A stretch of 64,000 nt of DNA from Rhodoferax sp. (GTDB lineage Bacteria > Pseudomonadota > Gammaproteobacteria > Burkholderiales > Burkholderiaceae_C), in NCBI GenBank assembly GCA_024235935.1, contig JACKLL010000016.1, forward strand, positions 10,086 through 74,085, given 5' to 3'. Position 1 is the first letter of the stretch. Each line of letters opens with the position of its first letter. This document shows, piece after piece, positions 54,926 to 63,769 of the stretch. A program made the translations under genes and the position numbers. The notes under the pieces were generated by a model that saw nothing but the letters and a program-made list of their open reading frames with translations, did not search any database and was not told where the DNA came from.

Positions 54926-56518
54926 ATGAAGCCAGGTCTTTCACTCCGCATTTCGCAGCATCTGGCGCTGACGCCACAGCTGCAGCAGTCGATCCGGCTG
55001 TTGCAGCTCTCCACGCTCGAGCTGAGCCAGGAAGTCAACCAGATGCTGGACGACAACCCGTTTCTGGAGTTGTCGGACGAGGTTCCGGCGCGCGAGGAGT
55101 TCGGGCTCGACAGCAGCGACACGCCGGTTCCGCAGAGCGAGCGTGAGGCCGAGCTGGCGCCAGCCAGTGCCATCCAGGAATACGTGTCGGTGCCCGATAC
55201 GCCGTCGAGCGACGACAGCGCCACGCCCTTGTCGGCCGATGACGGCCAGAGCTGGGAAGGCGACGGCTCGCAGGAGATGGCTGCCGACGACGGAGAGTGG
55301 GGCGGCGACGCCAAGGCCCACGGCAACAACCTGGGTACCGAAGATGACGTCGATGCGGGGGAACTGGCCCGCACGCAGGAAACCTTGCAGGACCACCTGC
55401 ATGCGCAGGCGCTGGCGACGCGCCTGAGCGACGCGGACCGTCTCGCGTTGCGCTTCCTGATCGAATCTCTGAACGACGACGGCTATCTGGAAGATCCGCT
55501 GGAGGAGCTCGCAGCCGCGCTGTCCCCGGCCGATGATGAGGAGATGGAGCAACTGCAGCACCATTTCCGGGTCGCCCTGAGCACCTTGAAGGGCTTCGAT
55601 CCGGTGGGTGTGGGAGCCAGCGACCTCGGCGAATGCCTGCGACTGCAACTGCGTGCGATGCAGCGTGCAGGCGGCCATGACGCGGCACACCAGGAGCTGC
55701 TGGCCGTTGCCGTGCGAATCTGCTCGCACCCGATGGACCTGCTGGCGCGGCGCGACGTGCGGCGTCTGTCGCAGGTGTGCAGTGCCAGCGATACGTCGAT
55801 CAAGGAAGCCATTGCGCTGATCGCACGGCTGGAGCCCAAGCCGGGCCGGCGTTTCGTCAACGTCGAGCGCAACATCGTCATCCCCGACGTGCTCGTGGTA
55901 CAGGTCGGCAAGGGGGCGCAGGTGAAGTTCCGCGCCCAGATCAATCCCCAGGTGATGCCCAAGCTGCGGGTGCACGACATCTATGCCAACGCGCTGCGCC
56001 AGCATCGCGGCAACGGCAGCGACGCGTCCAACTACGCAGCGCTGCAGCAGCGGCTGCAGGAGGCGCGCTGGTTCATCAAGAACATCCAGCAGCGGTTCGA
56101 CACCATCCTGCGCGTGAGCTCGGCCATCGTCGAGCGGCAGAAAAACTTCTTCCTGCACGGCGTGCTGGCGATGCGTCCGTTGGTGCTGCGCGAGATCGCC
56201 GACGAGCTGGGGCTGCACGAGTCCACGATCAGCCGGGTGACGACCGCCAAGTACATGGCCACCCCGCTGGGGACCTTCGAGCTCAAGTATTTCTTCGGCT
56301 CGTCGCTGGGGACCGAAACCGGTGGCAATGCCTCCAGTACCGCCGTGCGCGCTCTGATCAAGCAGTTCATCGATGCCGAATCGGCCAAGAAGCCGCTGAG
56401 CGACAACCAGCTGTCGGAAATGCTGAAGGAGCAGGGCATTACCTGCGCCCGGCGGACCGTCGCCAAATACCGCGAAGGCCTGCGGATCGCACCGGCCAAT
56501 CTGCGCCGCGCCTTATGA
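54926..56518 (+). CDS. rpoN: RNA polymerase sigma-54 factor
   Basis: This 530-residue sigma factor has region I (SLRISQHLALTPQLQQSIRLLQLSTLEL), an acidic region II between about residues 55 and 155, and the core-binding and helix-turn-helix domains. The RpoN box ARRTVAKYRE lies at residues 508-517. It directs nitrogen and other activator-dependent promoters. It starts immediately after the lptB stop. The hpf (raiA) and ptsN genes that often follow rpoN are missing; an RlmL-like methyltransferase follows instead. Confidence 0.97.
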   Translation: MKPGLSLRISQHLALTPQLQQSIRLLQLSTLELSQEVNQMLDDNPFLELSDEVPAREEFGLDSSDTPVPQSEREAELAPASAIQEYVSVPDTPSSDDSATPLSADDGQSWEGDGSQEMAADDGEWGGDAKAHGNNLGTEDDVDAGELARTQETLQDHLHAQALATRLSDADRLALRFLIESLNDDGYLEDPLEELAAALSPADDEEMEQLQHHFRVALSTLKGFDPVGVGASDLGECLRLQLRAMQRAGGHDAAHQELLAVAVRICSHPMDLLARRDVRRLSQVCSASDTSIKEAIALIARLEPKPGRRFVNVERNIVIPDVLVVQVGKGAQVKFRAQINPQVMPKLRVHDIYANALRQHRGNGSDASNYAALQQRLQEARWFIKNIQQRFDTILRVSSAIVERQKNFFLHGVLAMRPLVLREIADELGLHESTISRVTTAKYMATPLGTFELKYFFGSSLGTETGGNASSTAVRALIKQFIDAESAKKPLSDNQLSEMLKEQGITCARRTVAKYREGLRIAPANLRRAL

Positions 56519-56624
56519 GGCCGCCAGTCTTCGTTTGCGGCGTGCGGTGTTCGGCGGTTTTCGCGTGCATCCGATCTGCGCCTCTCCTGACCCCCTTGAA
56601 ACCCTTGCGCAACCGGATGACGCC

Positions 56625-57920
56625 GTGAACCAGCTCCAGCTTTTCCTGCCCTGCGCCGCCGGCGTCGAGGACTACCTCGCTGGCGAGGTTGCGCGTATCA
56701 CGGGACAGCCACTGGCGCAGGTGCAGAAATGGCGTGCTGGCGTGCTGCTGCAGGGCTCCTGGCGCGACGCCATGCTGCTCAATCTGCACAGCCGCCTGGC
56801 CCAGCGCGTGCTGGTGCAACTGTTCCAGGCCGACTACCGCAACGAGCAGGACCTGTACCGGGCAGCCAGCGAGGTGGCCTGGGAGATCTGGTTCACGCCC
56901 CGCCAGAGCATCAAGGTCGAGGTCACGGCCCAGCACAGCCCGCTCAACAGCCTGAACTTTGCTGCGCTGAAAATCAAGGATGCGGTCTGCGACCGCTTCC
57001 GCGCCAAGGCCGGCGGCATCCGGCCGGACGTGAACACCCAGTGGCCGGACGTGCGCATCTATGCCCATCTGACCACGGACACGGTGTCGCTGTATATCGA
57101 CACCTCGGGCGATGCGCTGTTCAAGCGCGGCTGGCGCGAGGACAAGGGCGAGGCGCCGCTGAAGGAAACGCTGGCCGCTGCCATGCTGGCTGCCAGCGGC
57201 TGGATGGATACGCCGGACATGCCGCTGTACGACCCGTGCTGCGGCAGCGGCACCATCGCGATCGAGGCGGCGCAGATCGCCTGCCGCATCGCGCCCGGTT
57301 CGCTGCGCCGCTTCGCCTTCGAGAAGATGCTGCCGTTCCAGTCCCATGTCTGGGACACCTTGCTGAACGACGCCCACCGCGCCCAGCGCCTGCCGGCGCC
57401 GGGCGAACGCCCGCACGTGTTCGGCAGCGACGTGGCCCACCGCATGGTCGATTTCGCGCAGCGCAATGCACAGCGGGCGGGCGTGGCTGGTGCGGTCGAG
57501 TTCCGGGGGGGTGACGCCTTGCAGCGGATGCCGCCCTGCGATCCGCCCGGCGTCATGCTGGTCAATCCACCGTATGGCACGCGGATCGAGACCGCCGGTT
57601 TTGCCGGTGCCCGCCATGCGCAGGGCGCGCCGTCAGGGCCTGCGGATGCGCCCGCCGCCGCACCGGCCGGGCGCGAACAGGCGCATACCGACGACGGCGG
57701 CGAGTTCTTCGTGCAACTGGCCGCGCACTGGAAAAAGAACTACGCCGGCTGGACCGCCTGGCTTCTGACGCCAGACGTGAAGCTGCCCGGCAAGATGCGC
57801 CTGAAGGCGACCCGCCGCGTACCGATGTGGAATGGTCCGATCGAATGCCGGATGTTCCGCTTCGACATGGTTGAAGGCTCGGCACGCGCGCCCAGGGCCG
57901 ACGAGGGCCGCGGCGGATGA
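56625..57920 (+). CDS. THUMP-domain RNA methyltransferase, RlmL N-domain type
   Basis: This 431-residue protein has an N-terminal THUMP RNA-binding part (QLFLPCAAGVEDYLAGEVARI and the following 130 residues). A Rossmann methyltransferase follows with YDPCCGSGTIAIEAA and the catalytic NPPYGTR. This is the arrangement of the RlmL half of E. coli RlmKL, which modifies G2445 of 23S rRNA. A 40-residue low-complexity insert lies just after NPPYG. The GTG at 56625 gives the family N-terminus. The stop overlaps the next start (ATGA). Confidence 0.9.
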   Translation: MNQLQLFLPCAAGVEDYLAGEVARITGQPLAQVQKWRAGVLLQGSWRDAMLLNLHSRLAQRVLVQLFQADYRNEQDLYRAASEVAWEIWFTPRQSIKVEVTAQHSPLNSLNFAALKIKDAVCDRFRAKAGGIRPDVNTQWPDVRIYAHLTTDTVSLYIDTSGDALFKRGWREDKGEAPLKETLAAAMLAASGWMDTPDMPLYDPCCGSGTIAIEAAQIACRIAPGSLRRFAFEKMLPFQSHVWDTLLNDAHRAQRLPAPGERPHVFGSDVAHRMVDFAQRNAQRAGVAGAVEFRGGDALQRMPPCDPPGVMLVNPPYGTRIETAGFAGARHAQGAPSGPADAPAAAPAGREQAHTDDGGEFFVQLAAHWKKNYAGWTAWLLTPDVKLPGKMRLKATRRVPMWNGPIECRMFRFDMVEGSARAPRADEGRGG

Positions 57921-58360
57921 CTGGCGCCGCGGCGCCGGCGGCGGGCCGTGCGCTGGTGCTGGACACCAACATCGTTCTCGATCTGCTGGTTTTTCGCGAT
58001 CCGTCGACGCTGGCGCTGGCCGACGCGCTGTCGCGCGGCGAATGGGTGTGGCATGCGACGCCGGCGATGCGCGAGGAGTTGCACCGGGTGCTGGGCTATC
58101 CGGCCTTGCAGAGCTGGATCGCTCGGACGGCCGGCGATGCCGCCCAGGTGATGCAGCAGTTCGACCGGCTGAGCCAGGTGCATCCGGATGTGGCCACGGG
58201 CGCGCCGCGTTGCCGCGATCCGGACGACCAGAAGTTCATCGATCTGGCGCTGGCCTTGACGGCCCGGCTGCTGAGCAAGGACCAGGCGGTGCTGCGGCTG
58301 CGCCGGGCGCTGGCTGCGCGCGGCGTGGTGGTGGCGACCTGCTTCAGCCCTGCAGCATGA
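57917..58360 (+). CDS. PIN-domain protein without a visible antitoxin
   Basis: This 147-residue PIN-domain protein has the conserved acidic residues: LVLDTNIVLDLLVF, the central Glu-rich helix with MREELHRVLG, RDPDDQKFIDLAL and LLSKDQAVL. These should bind Mg2+ for RNA cleavage. Its ATG overlaps the methyltransferase stop, so it is translationally coupled to an RNA-modifying enzyme. There is no small antitoxin gene next to it. Its last 17 bases overlap the end of the convergent glutamate-synthase-family gene. Confidence 0.85.
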   Translation: MTGAAAPAAGRALVLDTNIVLDLLVFRDPSTLALADALSRGEWVWHATPAMREELHRVLGYPALQSWIARTAGDAAQVMQQFDRLSQVHPDVATGAPRCRDPDDQKFIDLALALTARLLSKDQAVLRLRRALAARGVVVATCFSPAA

Positions 58361-60008
58361 AGCTTTCGGCCCGCGCCAGCGGCCAGGACTGGCGGTAGAT
58401 CAGCGGCAGACCGCCGAGGTCGGTCTGCAGCAGCGCCCCATCGTGCATCTGCGTCAGCACCGACTGCGCCAGCGAATGCACCTTGCCATTGGAGGAGCGG
58501 CGCACGATATGGTGCGCCGTCAGATCGCCGGGATGACTCAGACCGGCAGCCTGTATCAGTTCCTTGAGCGCATGCAGCGTCATCGTGTGGTAGCTGTGAA
58601 TCCGCTCCGTCTTGTCGCCGACCACCAGCGACTGCTGGCGCAGCGGGTCCTGGGTCGTGACGCCGGTGGGGCAATTGCCGGTGTGACAGGTCTGGGCCTG
58701 CAGGCAGCCCAGCGCGAACATGAAGCCACGTGCACTGTTGCACCAGTCGGCGCCCAGCGCCATCATGCGCGTGATGTCGAAGGCGCTGATGACCTTGCCC
58801 GCGCAGCCGATGCGGATGCGCTCGCGCAGTCCGACGCCGCGCAAGGTGTTGTGGACCAGCAGCAGGCCTTCCTGCAGCGGCGATCCGACATGGTTGGTGA
58901 ATTCGACCGGCGCGGCGCCGGTCCCGCCCTCGGCACCGTCGACGACGATGAAGTCGGGCGTGACGCCGGTGGCCAGCATGGCCTTGACGATGGCGAACCA
59001 CTCCCAGGGATGGCCGATGCATAGCTTGAAGCCGGTGGGTTTGCCGCCGGAGAGGGTGCGCAGCCGGGTGATGAAGGCCATCAGCTCCAGCGGGGTGCTG
59101 AACGCGCTGTGGCTGGACGGCGAAATGCAGTCCACGCCGACCGGGATGCCCCGCGCGTGCGCGATCTCCGGCGTGACCTTGGCGCCCGGCAGTACGCCGC
59201 CATGGCCGGGTTTGGCGCCCTGGCTCAGCTTGATCTCGATCATCTTGACCTGCGGGTCGCAGGCGTTCTGCGTGAACTTCTCCGGGCTGAAGCTGCCGTC
59301 GTCGTTGCGGCAACCGAAATAGCCCGAACCGATCTCCCAGATCAGGTCGCCGCCATGGCGCCGGTGGTGGACCGAGATCGATCCTTCGCCGGTATCGTGG
59401 GCAAACCGCCCCTTGGCGGCACCGGCGTTGAGTGCGAGGATTGCATTGGCGCTGAGCGAGCCGAAGCTCATGGCCGAGATGTTGAAGATGCTGGCGTTGT
59501 AGGGCTGGGTGCACAGGCCCTCATGGCTTTCGCGGGCTGCGATCTGCTCCGGTGTGCCGCCGATCCAGATCCGGAAGTCGTGGGTCTCGATGTGGCTGGG
59601 GGCCATGGAATGGTTGATCCATTCATAACCCTCGGCGTGGACGTCGAGCTGGGTGCCGAAGGGACGCTTGTCGGAGTCGCCCTTGGCGCGCTGGTAGACC
59701 AGTGACCGCTGCGCGCGCGAAAACGGAGATGCTTCGTTATCGCCTTCGAGGAAATACTGGCGGATCTCGGGCCGCACGTATTCGAGCATGAAGCGCAGGT
59801 GACCGATGATCGGGTAGTTGCGCAGGATGGAGCGGCGCGACTGCAGCAGGTCGTAGATGCCGATGGCCACCAGGGCCAGCAGCAGCAACAGCGATCCAGC
59901 GCCGATGCCGAACGCCAGCAAGCTGAACAGGCTGGCCAGCAGGCCCAGCACACTCAGGCCGAATACCGTGTACCGGATCGGAAAGAGTTCGTTCAGGCGG
60001 TCGAGCAT
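58344..60008 (-). CDS. FMN-binding glutamate synthase family protein, membrane-anchored
   Basis: This 554-residue protein has two N-terminal membrane helices (about residues 12-50) and then the FMN-binding domain of glutamate synthase: ISAMSFGSLSANAILALNAGA, KPGHGGVLPGAKVTPEIA, GVDCISPSSHSAF, FIVVDGAEGGTGAAP and the Cys-containing CHTGNCPTGV that resembles the iron-sulfur site. It lacks the amidotransferase domain. Members are uncharacterised oxidoreductases, some thought to work with an external electron donor. The ATG at 60006-60008 avoids an unlikely upstream extension. Confidence 0.88.
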   Translation of the reverse strand: MLDRLNELFPIRYTVFGLSVLGLLASLFSLLAFGIGAGSLLLLLALVAIGIYDLLQSRRSILRNYPIIGHLRFMLEYVRPEIRQYFLEGDNEASPFSRAQRSLVYQRAKGDSDKRPFGTQLDVHAEGYEWINHSMAPSHIETHDFRIWIGGTPEQIAARESHEGLCTQPYNASIFNISAMSFGSLSANAILALNAGAAKGRFAHDTGEGSISVHHRRHGGDLIWEIGSGYFGCRNDDGSFSPEKFTQNACDPQVKMIEIKLSQGAKPGHGGVLPGAKVTPEIAHARGIPVGVDCISPSSHSAFSTPLELMAFITRLRTLSGGKPTGFKLCIGHPWEWFAIVKAMLATGVTPDFIVVDGAEGGTGAAPVEFTNHVGSPLQEGLLLVHNTLRGVGLRERIRIGCAGKVISAFDITRMMALGADWCNSARGFMFALGCLQAQTCHTGNCPTGVTTQDPLRQQSLVVGDKTERIHSYHTMTLHALKELIQAAGLSHPGDLTAHHIVRRSSNGKVHSLAQSVLTQMHDGALLQTDLGGLPLIYRQSWPLARAESFMLQG

Positions 60009-60024
60009 GCAATAGTCTCCAAGG

Positions 60025-60555
60025 TCAATGGGGGGGGCGCTCAGCCGCTGCAGGTACCTGCAGCGCAGCCACATAGCGGTTCAAACCAGCTTGCGCGCGT
60101 CTGCGAACCTGTCGTCGCAGCAAGGGCGACCAGCCAAGCAGCAGGCCGGACAAACCCAAAGCCTGGCGCGACCAGCGCCAGAAGTTGAAGCTGTCATGGT
60201 GTTGCGTGATCAGGCCATCGGCGTTGAAATGGAACGTCGCGTCGATCCGGTTGTACACCGGTCGCCCCGCCGTACCGAAATGGTAGCGAGCGCTCCAGTG
60301 CAGACGCGCCGTTTGCGCGTCGACCGACACGATGCGGTAGTTCAGCTTCCAGTCGACCCTGCCCCGGCCATCCAGCGACTCGCACAACATGAACCACATG
60401 GCCATGACCCGGTCCCGGCCGTCGAGGCTGAAGACTTCGTCACGGAACTGGACCTCGGGCGCATAGCATTGCGCCATGGTTACAGGATCGAGATGTGCGA
60501 ATGCGTTGTAGAAACGCATCAGCGTGGTGCGGGGCGCAAGCGGGTTGCTGTTCAC
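60025..60555 (-). CDS. SnoaL/NTF2-fold protein
   Basis: This 176-residue protein has the SnoaL-like cone fold typical of small ketosteroid isomerase-like proteins: LMRFYNAFAHLDPVTMAQCYAPEVQFRDEVF, then DWKLNYRIVS and the strand RLHWSARYHF, ending DATFHFNADGLITQHHDSFNFWRW. The GTG at 60555 has a ribosome site (GAGG) nine bases upstream and overlaps the stop of the small gene before it. The glutamate-synthase gene follows 16 bases after its stop on the same strand. Function unknown. Confidence 0.82.
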   Translation of the reverse strand: MNSNPLAPRTTLMRFYNAFAHLDPVTMAQCYAPEVQFRDEVFSLDGRDRVMAMWFMLCESLDGRGRVDWKLNYRIVSVDAQTARLHWSARYHFGTAGRPVYNRIDATFHFNADGLITQHHDSFNFWRWSRQALGLSGLLLGWSPLLRRQVRRRAQAGLNRYVAALQVPAAAERPPH

Positions 60556-60767
60556 AGAACCTCGGGCACGGCTGCGGCCAGGAAATCGGAGGTGGTGCGC
60601 GGGGTCCGGAAATAGCCGACGGGCGGGTGCTGCCACGGGTCGGCGGGATTTCGGGGCGTACCGCTGCGGCGCATCGCGTCCCGGGGGGCATGGGTGCCAA
60701 GCGTGCTGCCAGGGTCTGGCGCTGCCAGCAACGCGCGAGCCTGGCTCCAGGCGAAGTCCTGTTTCAT
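60552..60767 (-). CDS. 71-residue protein coupled to the SnoaL gene
   Basis: The frame from the ATG at 60767 encodes a polar, proline-rich 71-residue protein (MKQDFAWSQARALLAAPDP ... YFRTPRTTSDFL). Its TGA overlaps the GTG of the following gene by the GTGA pattern used repeatedly in this window, which is the main reason to believe in it. No good ribosome site precedes the ATG. I do not recognise the family. It lies in what would otherwise be a gap of more than 400 bases. Confidence 0.45.
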   Translation of the reverse strand: MKQDFAWSQARALLAAPDPGSTLGTHAPRDAMRRSGTPRNPADPWQHPPVGYFRTPRTTSDFLAAAVPEVL

Positions 60768-60973
60768 GGCGTCGTCCGGGCACAGGCCAGGGCGTATCCG
60801 GTCTGCAATCGTGTAATTCTGTGTCTCCTGAGAATGCAATTGTGGTGGAGCCCGTTCGATTGCACAAGCGCGGCATGGTGCTGCGACGGCCATCGCCGGC
60901 CCCAGGCACCAGCGATGGTGCCTCCCCCGGCTGTCGTCCGGACGGCTCGCCAAGCGCTGGCCTATCCCTGACA

Positions 60974-61228
60974 ATGGCAGCAATGGATCGCAACATGCTG
61001 GAACTGCTGCTGACAAGGGAAATGCCGTTCGGCAAGCACAAGGGCCGTATCCTGGCCGACCTGCCCGGCAACTACCTGAACTGGTTTGCGCGCGAGGGTT
61101 TTCCGCCCGGCGAGATCGGCCGTCTGCTGGCGCTGATGCACGAGATCGACCACAACGGACTGAAGCACCTGCTCGGCCCCTTGCGCAATGGCCGGCGTGC
61201 TGCGGACGCGCCTCGGGCCAGCGGCTGA
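60974..61228 (+). CDS. DUF3820 family small protein
   Basis: This 84-residue protein carries the family motif REMPFGKHKGRILADLPGNYLNWFAREGFPPGEIGRLLALMHEI. The function of DUF3820 is unknown, although one member has been called a quorum-sensing-regulated virulence factor. The start may be 60974 or 60983: GACAAT at 60970-60975 looks like a -10 box overlapping the first ATG, so the second could be the true, nearly leaderless, start. Confidence 0.8.
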   Translation: MAAMDRNMLELLLTREMPFGKHKGRILADLPGNYLNWFAREGFPPGEIGRLLALMHEIDHNGLKHLLGPLRNGRRAADAPRASG

Positions 61229-61305
61229 GCGGTTCCCGCCGCAGGCCTGCGGGCCGCGCCGATGCCATTCTTCCCCATCACTTTTGCACCCAGGAGACAT
61301 CTTCC

Positions 61306-62103
61306 ATGACACCACAGCAATTGCTGGCGCACTTTGACAATGGTGCCCTCTGGCCTGCCGCGACGCCGGGGGCTGGCGCCAGCGACGTGACCCAGGCCTA
61401 CCAGCAGCAACTCGCATTGCGCCAGCTGCGCATCGATCGTGGTGAGCTGCCGCGTGGCTTCAAGATCGGGTTCACCAACCGCGCCATCTGGCCGCGCTAC
61501 AACGTGTTCGCGCCGATCTGGGGCACGGTCTGGAACACCAGCCTGGTTTTCTGCGAAGGCCGGGGTCTGGTGTCGCTGCGCAATCTCTGCCAGCCGAGGA
61601 TCGAACCGGAGACCGTGTTCGGCATGCGCGCCACGCCGATGCCGGGCGCCTCGCTGGACGAATTGTTCGATGCCATTGAATGGGTGGCACCTGGCTTCGA
61701 GATCGTGCAGTCGCACATGCCCGACTGGAAGTTCACACCCGGCGATGCCGTCGCCGATGGTGGTCTGCATGGCCGGCTGCTGGTCGGGCGCCGGATCGCG
61801 CGCAATGACATCGGCGCGAACGCGGCCGAATTGCAGGCTGCATTGGCCGGCGCGCGCCTGGTGCTGCGCCAGGACAAGAAAGCGGTGGACCGCGGCGTCG
61901 GCGCCAACGTGCTCGATGGCCCGCTGCTGGCGCTGCAGCATTTCCTGCGCGAACTGCACCAATGCCCGGGCGCACCGGAGCTGCTGGCGGGCGATGTCGT
62001 CACTACCGGCACCTGGACCGATGCCTGGCCGGTGCAGGCCGGTCAGGCCTGGAGTGCCGACTTCAGCGCACCCTTGTCACGGCTGCAGGTGCGGTTCGAA
62101 TAG
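61306..62103 (+). CDS. 2-keto-4-pentenoate hydratase-family (fumarylacetoacetase-fold) protein
   Basis: This 265-residue protein matches the MhpD/HpcG hydratase and decarboxylase group. It has the segments LRIDRGELPRGFKIGFTNRAIW, EPETVFGMR with the metal-binding Glu, FEIVQSH and the C-terminal GDVVTTGTWTDAW. Such enzymes act on 2-hydroxypenta-2,4-dienoate or related enol acids from aromatic breakdown. CAGGAG precedes the ATG at a good distance. No other meta-pathway gene is close. The FAD oxidoreductase follows after 28 bases and may act in the same route. Confidence 0.85.
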   Translation: MTPQQLLAHFDNGALWPAATPGAGASDVTQAYQQQLALRQLRIDRGELPRGFKIGFTNRAIWPRYNVFAPIWGTVWNTSLVFCEGRGLVSLRNLCQPRIEPETVFGMRATPMPGASLDELFDAIEWVAPGFEIVQSHMPDWKFTPGDAVADGGLHGRLLVGRRIARNDIGANAAELQAALAGARLVLRQDKKAVDRGVGANVLDGPLLALQHFLRELHQCPGAPELLAGDVVTTGTWTDAWPVQAGQAWSADFSAPLSRLQVRFE

Positions 62104-62131
62104 CGCGACGGCACGGATCCTGGGCCACGCG

Positions 62132-63307
62132 ATGGCGTATTTCGATGTCGTGATTGCCGGTGGGGCGGTGGTGGGCAGCGCGGCGGCGTATTTTCTTTCG
62201 GCCCATCCGGGTTTCACGGGCTCGGTGCTGGTGCTCGAGGCCGACCCGTCATACGCCTCCTGTGCCACGACCCGGTCCCTGGCCTCGATCCGGCACCAGT
62301 TCTCGACGCCGGGCAATATTCGCATGTCGCAGTTCGGCAGCCGGTTCATCGCGCAGGCGGGCGAATGGCTGGCGGTCGATGGCGTGGCACCCGACGTCGG
62401 TTTCCATGCGGCCGGCTATCTGTTCCTGGCCTCGGCTGACGGTCTGGCGGCACTGCAGGCCAACCATGGGGTGCAGCGGCAGTGCGGCGTCGACGTGGCC
62501 TTGCTGGACCGGCAGGCGCTGGCGCTGCGCTTCCCCTGGTTGCATACGCAGGACCTGGCCGCCGGGTCGCTGGGGCTGTCCGGTGAAGGCTGGCTGGATG
62601 CCCACAGCCTGATGCATGCACTGCGCCGCAAGGCGATCGCGCAGGGCGTGGTCTACCGCGCTGCGCGGGTGGCGCAGTTGCGTCGGCAGGGCGAGCGCAT
62701 CACGGCCGTGCAGCTGCAGGATGGCAGCGAAGTGGCCTGCGGCGCGGTGGTCAATGCCGCGGGCACGGGTGCCGCCGCGCTGGCTGCAACGGCTGGCATC
62801 GACTTGCCGGTCCAGTCGCGCAAGCGCTGCGTGTTCTTCTTCCATTCGCCCGCGCAATTGCCGCACAGCCATCTGGTGATCGATCCCGGCGGCGTGTATT
62901 TCCGCCCCGAAGGCGCCGGTTTTCTCTGCGGCGTGGCCTTGCCGGAGGACCAGGATCCGGAGTGTTTCGATTTCGAGGTGCAGCACACGCTGTTCGAGGA
63001 GACGATCTGGCCGGCACTGGCGCGCCGGGTTCCGGGTTTCGAGGCCTTGCGCGTACAGCACGCCTGGGCTGGTCACTACGACGTCAACACGTTGGACCAG
63101 AACCTCATCCTGGGTGCGCATCCGGCGGTGTCCAACCTGCTGTTCGCCAATGGATTCAGCGGCCATGGGTTGCAGCAGTCGCCGGCGGTCGGCCGTGCGC
63201 TGGCCGAGCTGCTGGTGGCTGGACGGTTCGAGACGCTGGACCTGTCCGCGTTCGGCTGGCAACGGGTGATCGACGGGCGGCCGATGCGGGAAATCAACGT
63301 GGTCTGA
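62132..63307 (+). CDS. FAD-dependent oxidoreductase (DAO/glycine oxidase family)
   Basis: This 391-residue flavoenzyme has the N-terminal dinucleotide motif DVVIAGGAVVGSAAAYFL (note GGAVVG for the usual GxGxxG) and the second FAD segment TTRSLASIRHQFSTPGNIRMSQ. VVNAAGTGAA and the C-terminal LLFANGFSGHGLQQSPAVGRALAELL close the FAD site. It would oxidise a secondary or primary amine or hydroxyacid. The substrate is unknown. It is on the same strand as the hydratase 28 bases upstream. Confidence 0.88.
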   Translation: MAYFDVVIAGGAVVGSAAAYFLSAHPGFTGSVLVLEADPSYASCATTRSLASIRHQFSTPGNIRMSQFGSRFIAQAGEWLAVDGVAPDVGFHAAGYLFLASADGLAALQANHGVQRQCGVDVALLDRQALALRFPWLHTQDLAAGSLGLSGEGWLDAHSLMHALRRKAIAQGVVYRAARVAQLRRQGERITAVQLQDGSEVACGAVVNAAGTGAAALAATAGIDLPVQSRKRCVFFFHSPAQLPHSHLVIDPGGVYFRPEGAGFLCGVALPEDQDPECFDFEVQHTLFEETIWPALARRVPGFEALRVQHAWAGHYDVNTLDQNLILGAHPAVSNLLFANGFSGHGLQQSPAVGRALAELLVAGRFETLDLSAFGWQRVIDGRPMREINVV

Positions 63308-63334
63308 TTGCGTGCCTCGTCGCGTCGGCCGAGC

Positions 63335-63769
63335 TCAGGCCTGCCACACGCCATAGCCTGCTTCGCGCAGCCCGATGCCGAGCTCGACTTCCATGTCCCG
63401 TGCGCCCTCGTACGGCATCGGGTTGTACATGGCGTACAGGCCGGGTAACAGGCGCAGGCCGAAGCGGCGCACATAGCTGTTCGACTGGATGCCGGCCTTG
63501 TGCTTGTCGAAGCGCAGGTCGGGGTCCAGCCCGGTCATGCCGACATAGACAAGGGGCTTGCCGAGCTGGTAGTCGGGGTTGGCCTTGCGAAAGCGTGCCA
63601 GGTTCCAGACCGCGTCGGACAACTCGATCACGTAGACATGGTAGTGCTGGCCGCGCGGAATGCGCGGTGCACGCGGCTGGCGCGGCCTGGTCGGAGACGA
63701 TTCCGGTGAGGCCTTTGCCGCGGGCCTGGCGCGGGCAGGTTTGCGGGGCGTGGTGGTGTCAGTCGCCAT
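63335..63769 (-). CDS. GIY-YIG-like protein
   Basis: This 144-residue protein has a 40-residue Pro/Arg-rich N-terminal tail. The compact domain after it reads HYHVYVIELSDAV ... LVYVGMTGLDPDLRFDKHKAGIQSNSYVRRFGLRLLPGLY and ends with Glu-rich GARDMEVELGIGLRE. The VYVI and YVGMT strands with the following Arg and His look like the GIY-YIG nuclease core. The assignment is moderate. Its ATG overlaps the end of pncC by 11 bases, so the two genes are coupled. Confidence 0.65.
   Translation of the reverse strand: MATDTTTPRKPARARPAAKASPESSPTRPRQPRAPRIPRGQHYHVYVIELSDAVWNLARFRKANPDYQLGKPLVYVGMTGLDPDLRFDKHKAGIQSNSYVRRFGLRLLPGLYAMYNPMPYEGARDMEVELGIGLREAGYGVWQA

Noticed and set aside
57917..58360. Classic VapBC toxin-antitoxin pair
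   Set aside because: The PIN protein has all acidic residues, but no antitoxin frame lies upstream; the gene before it is a long methyltransferase.
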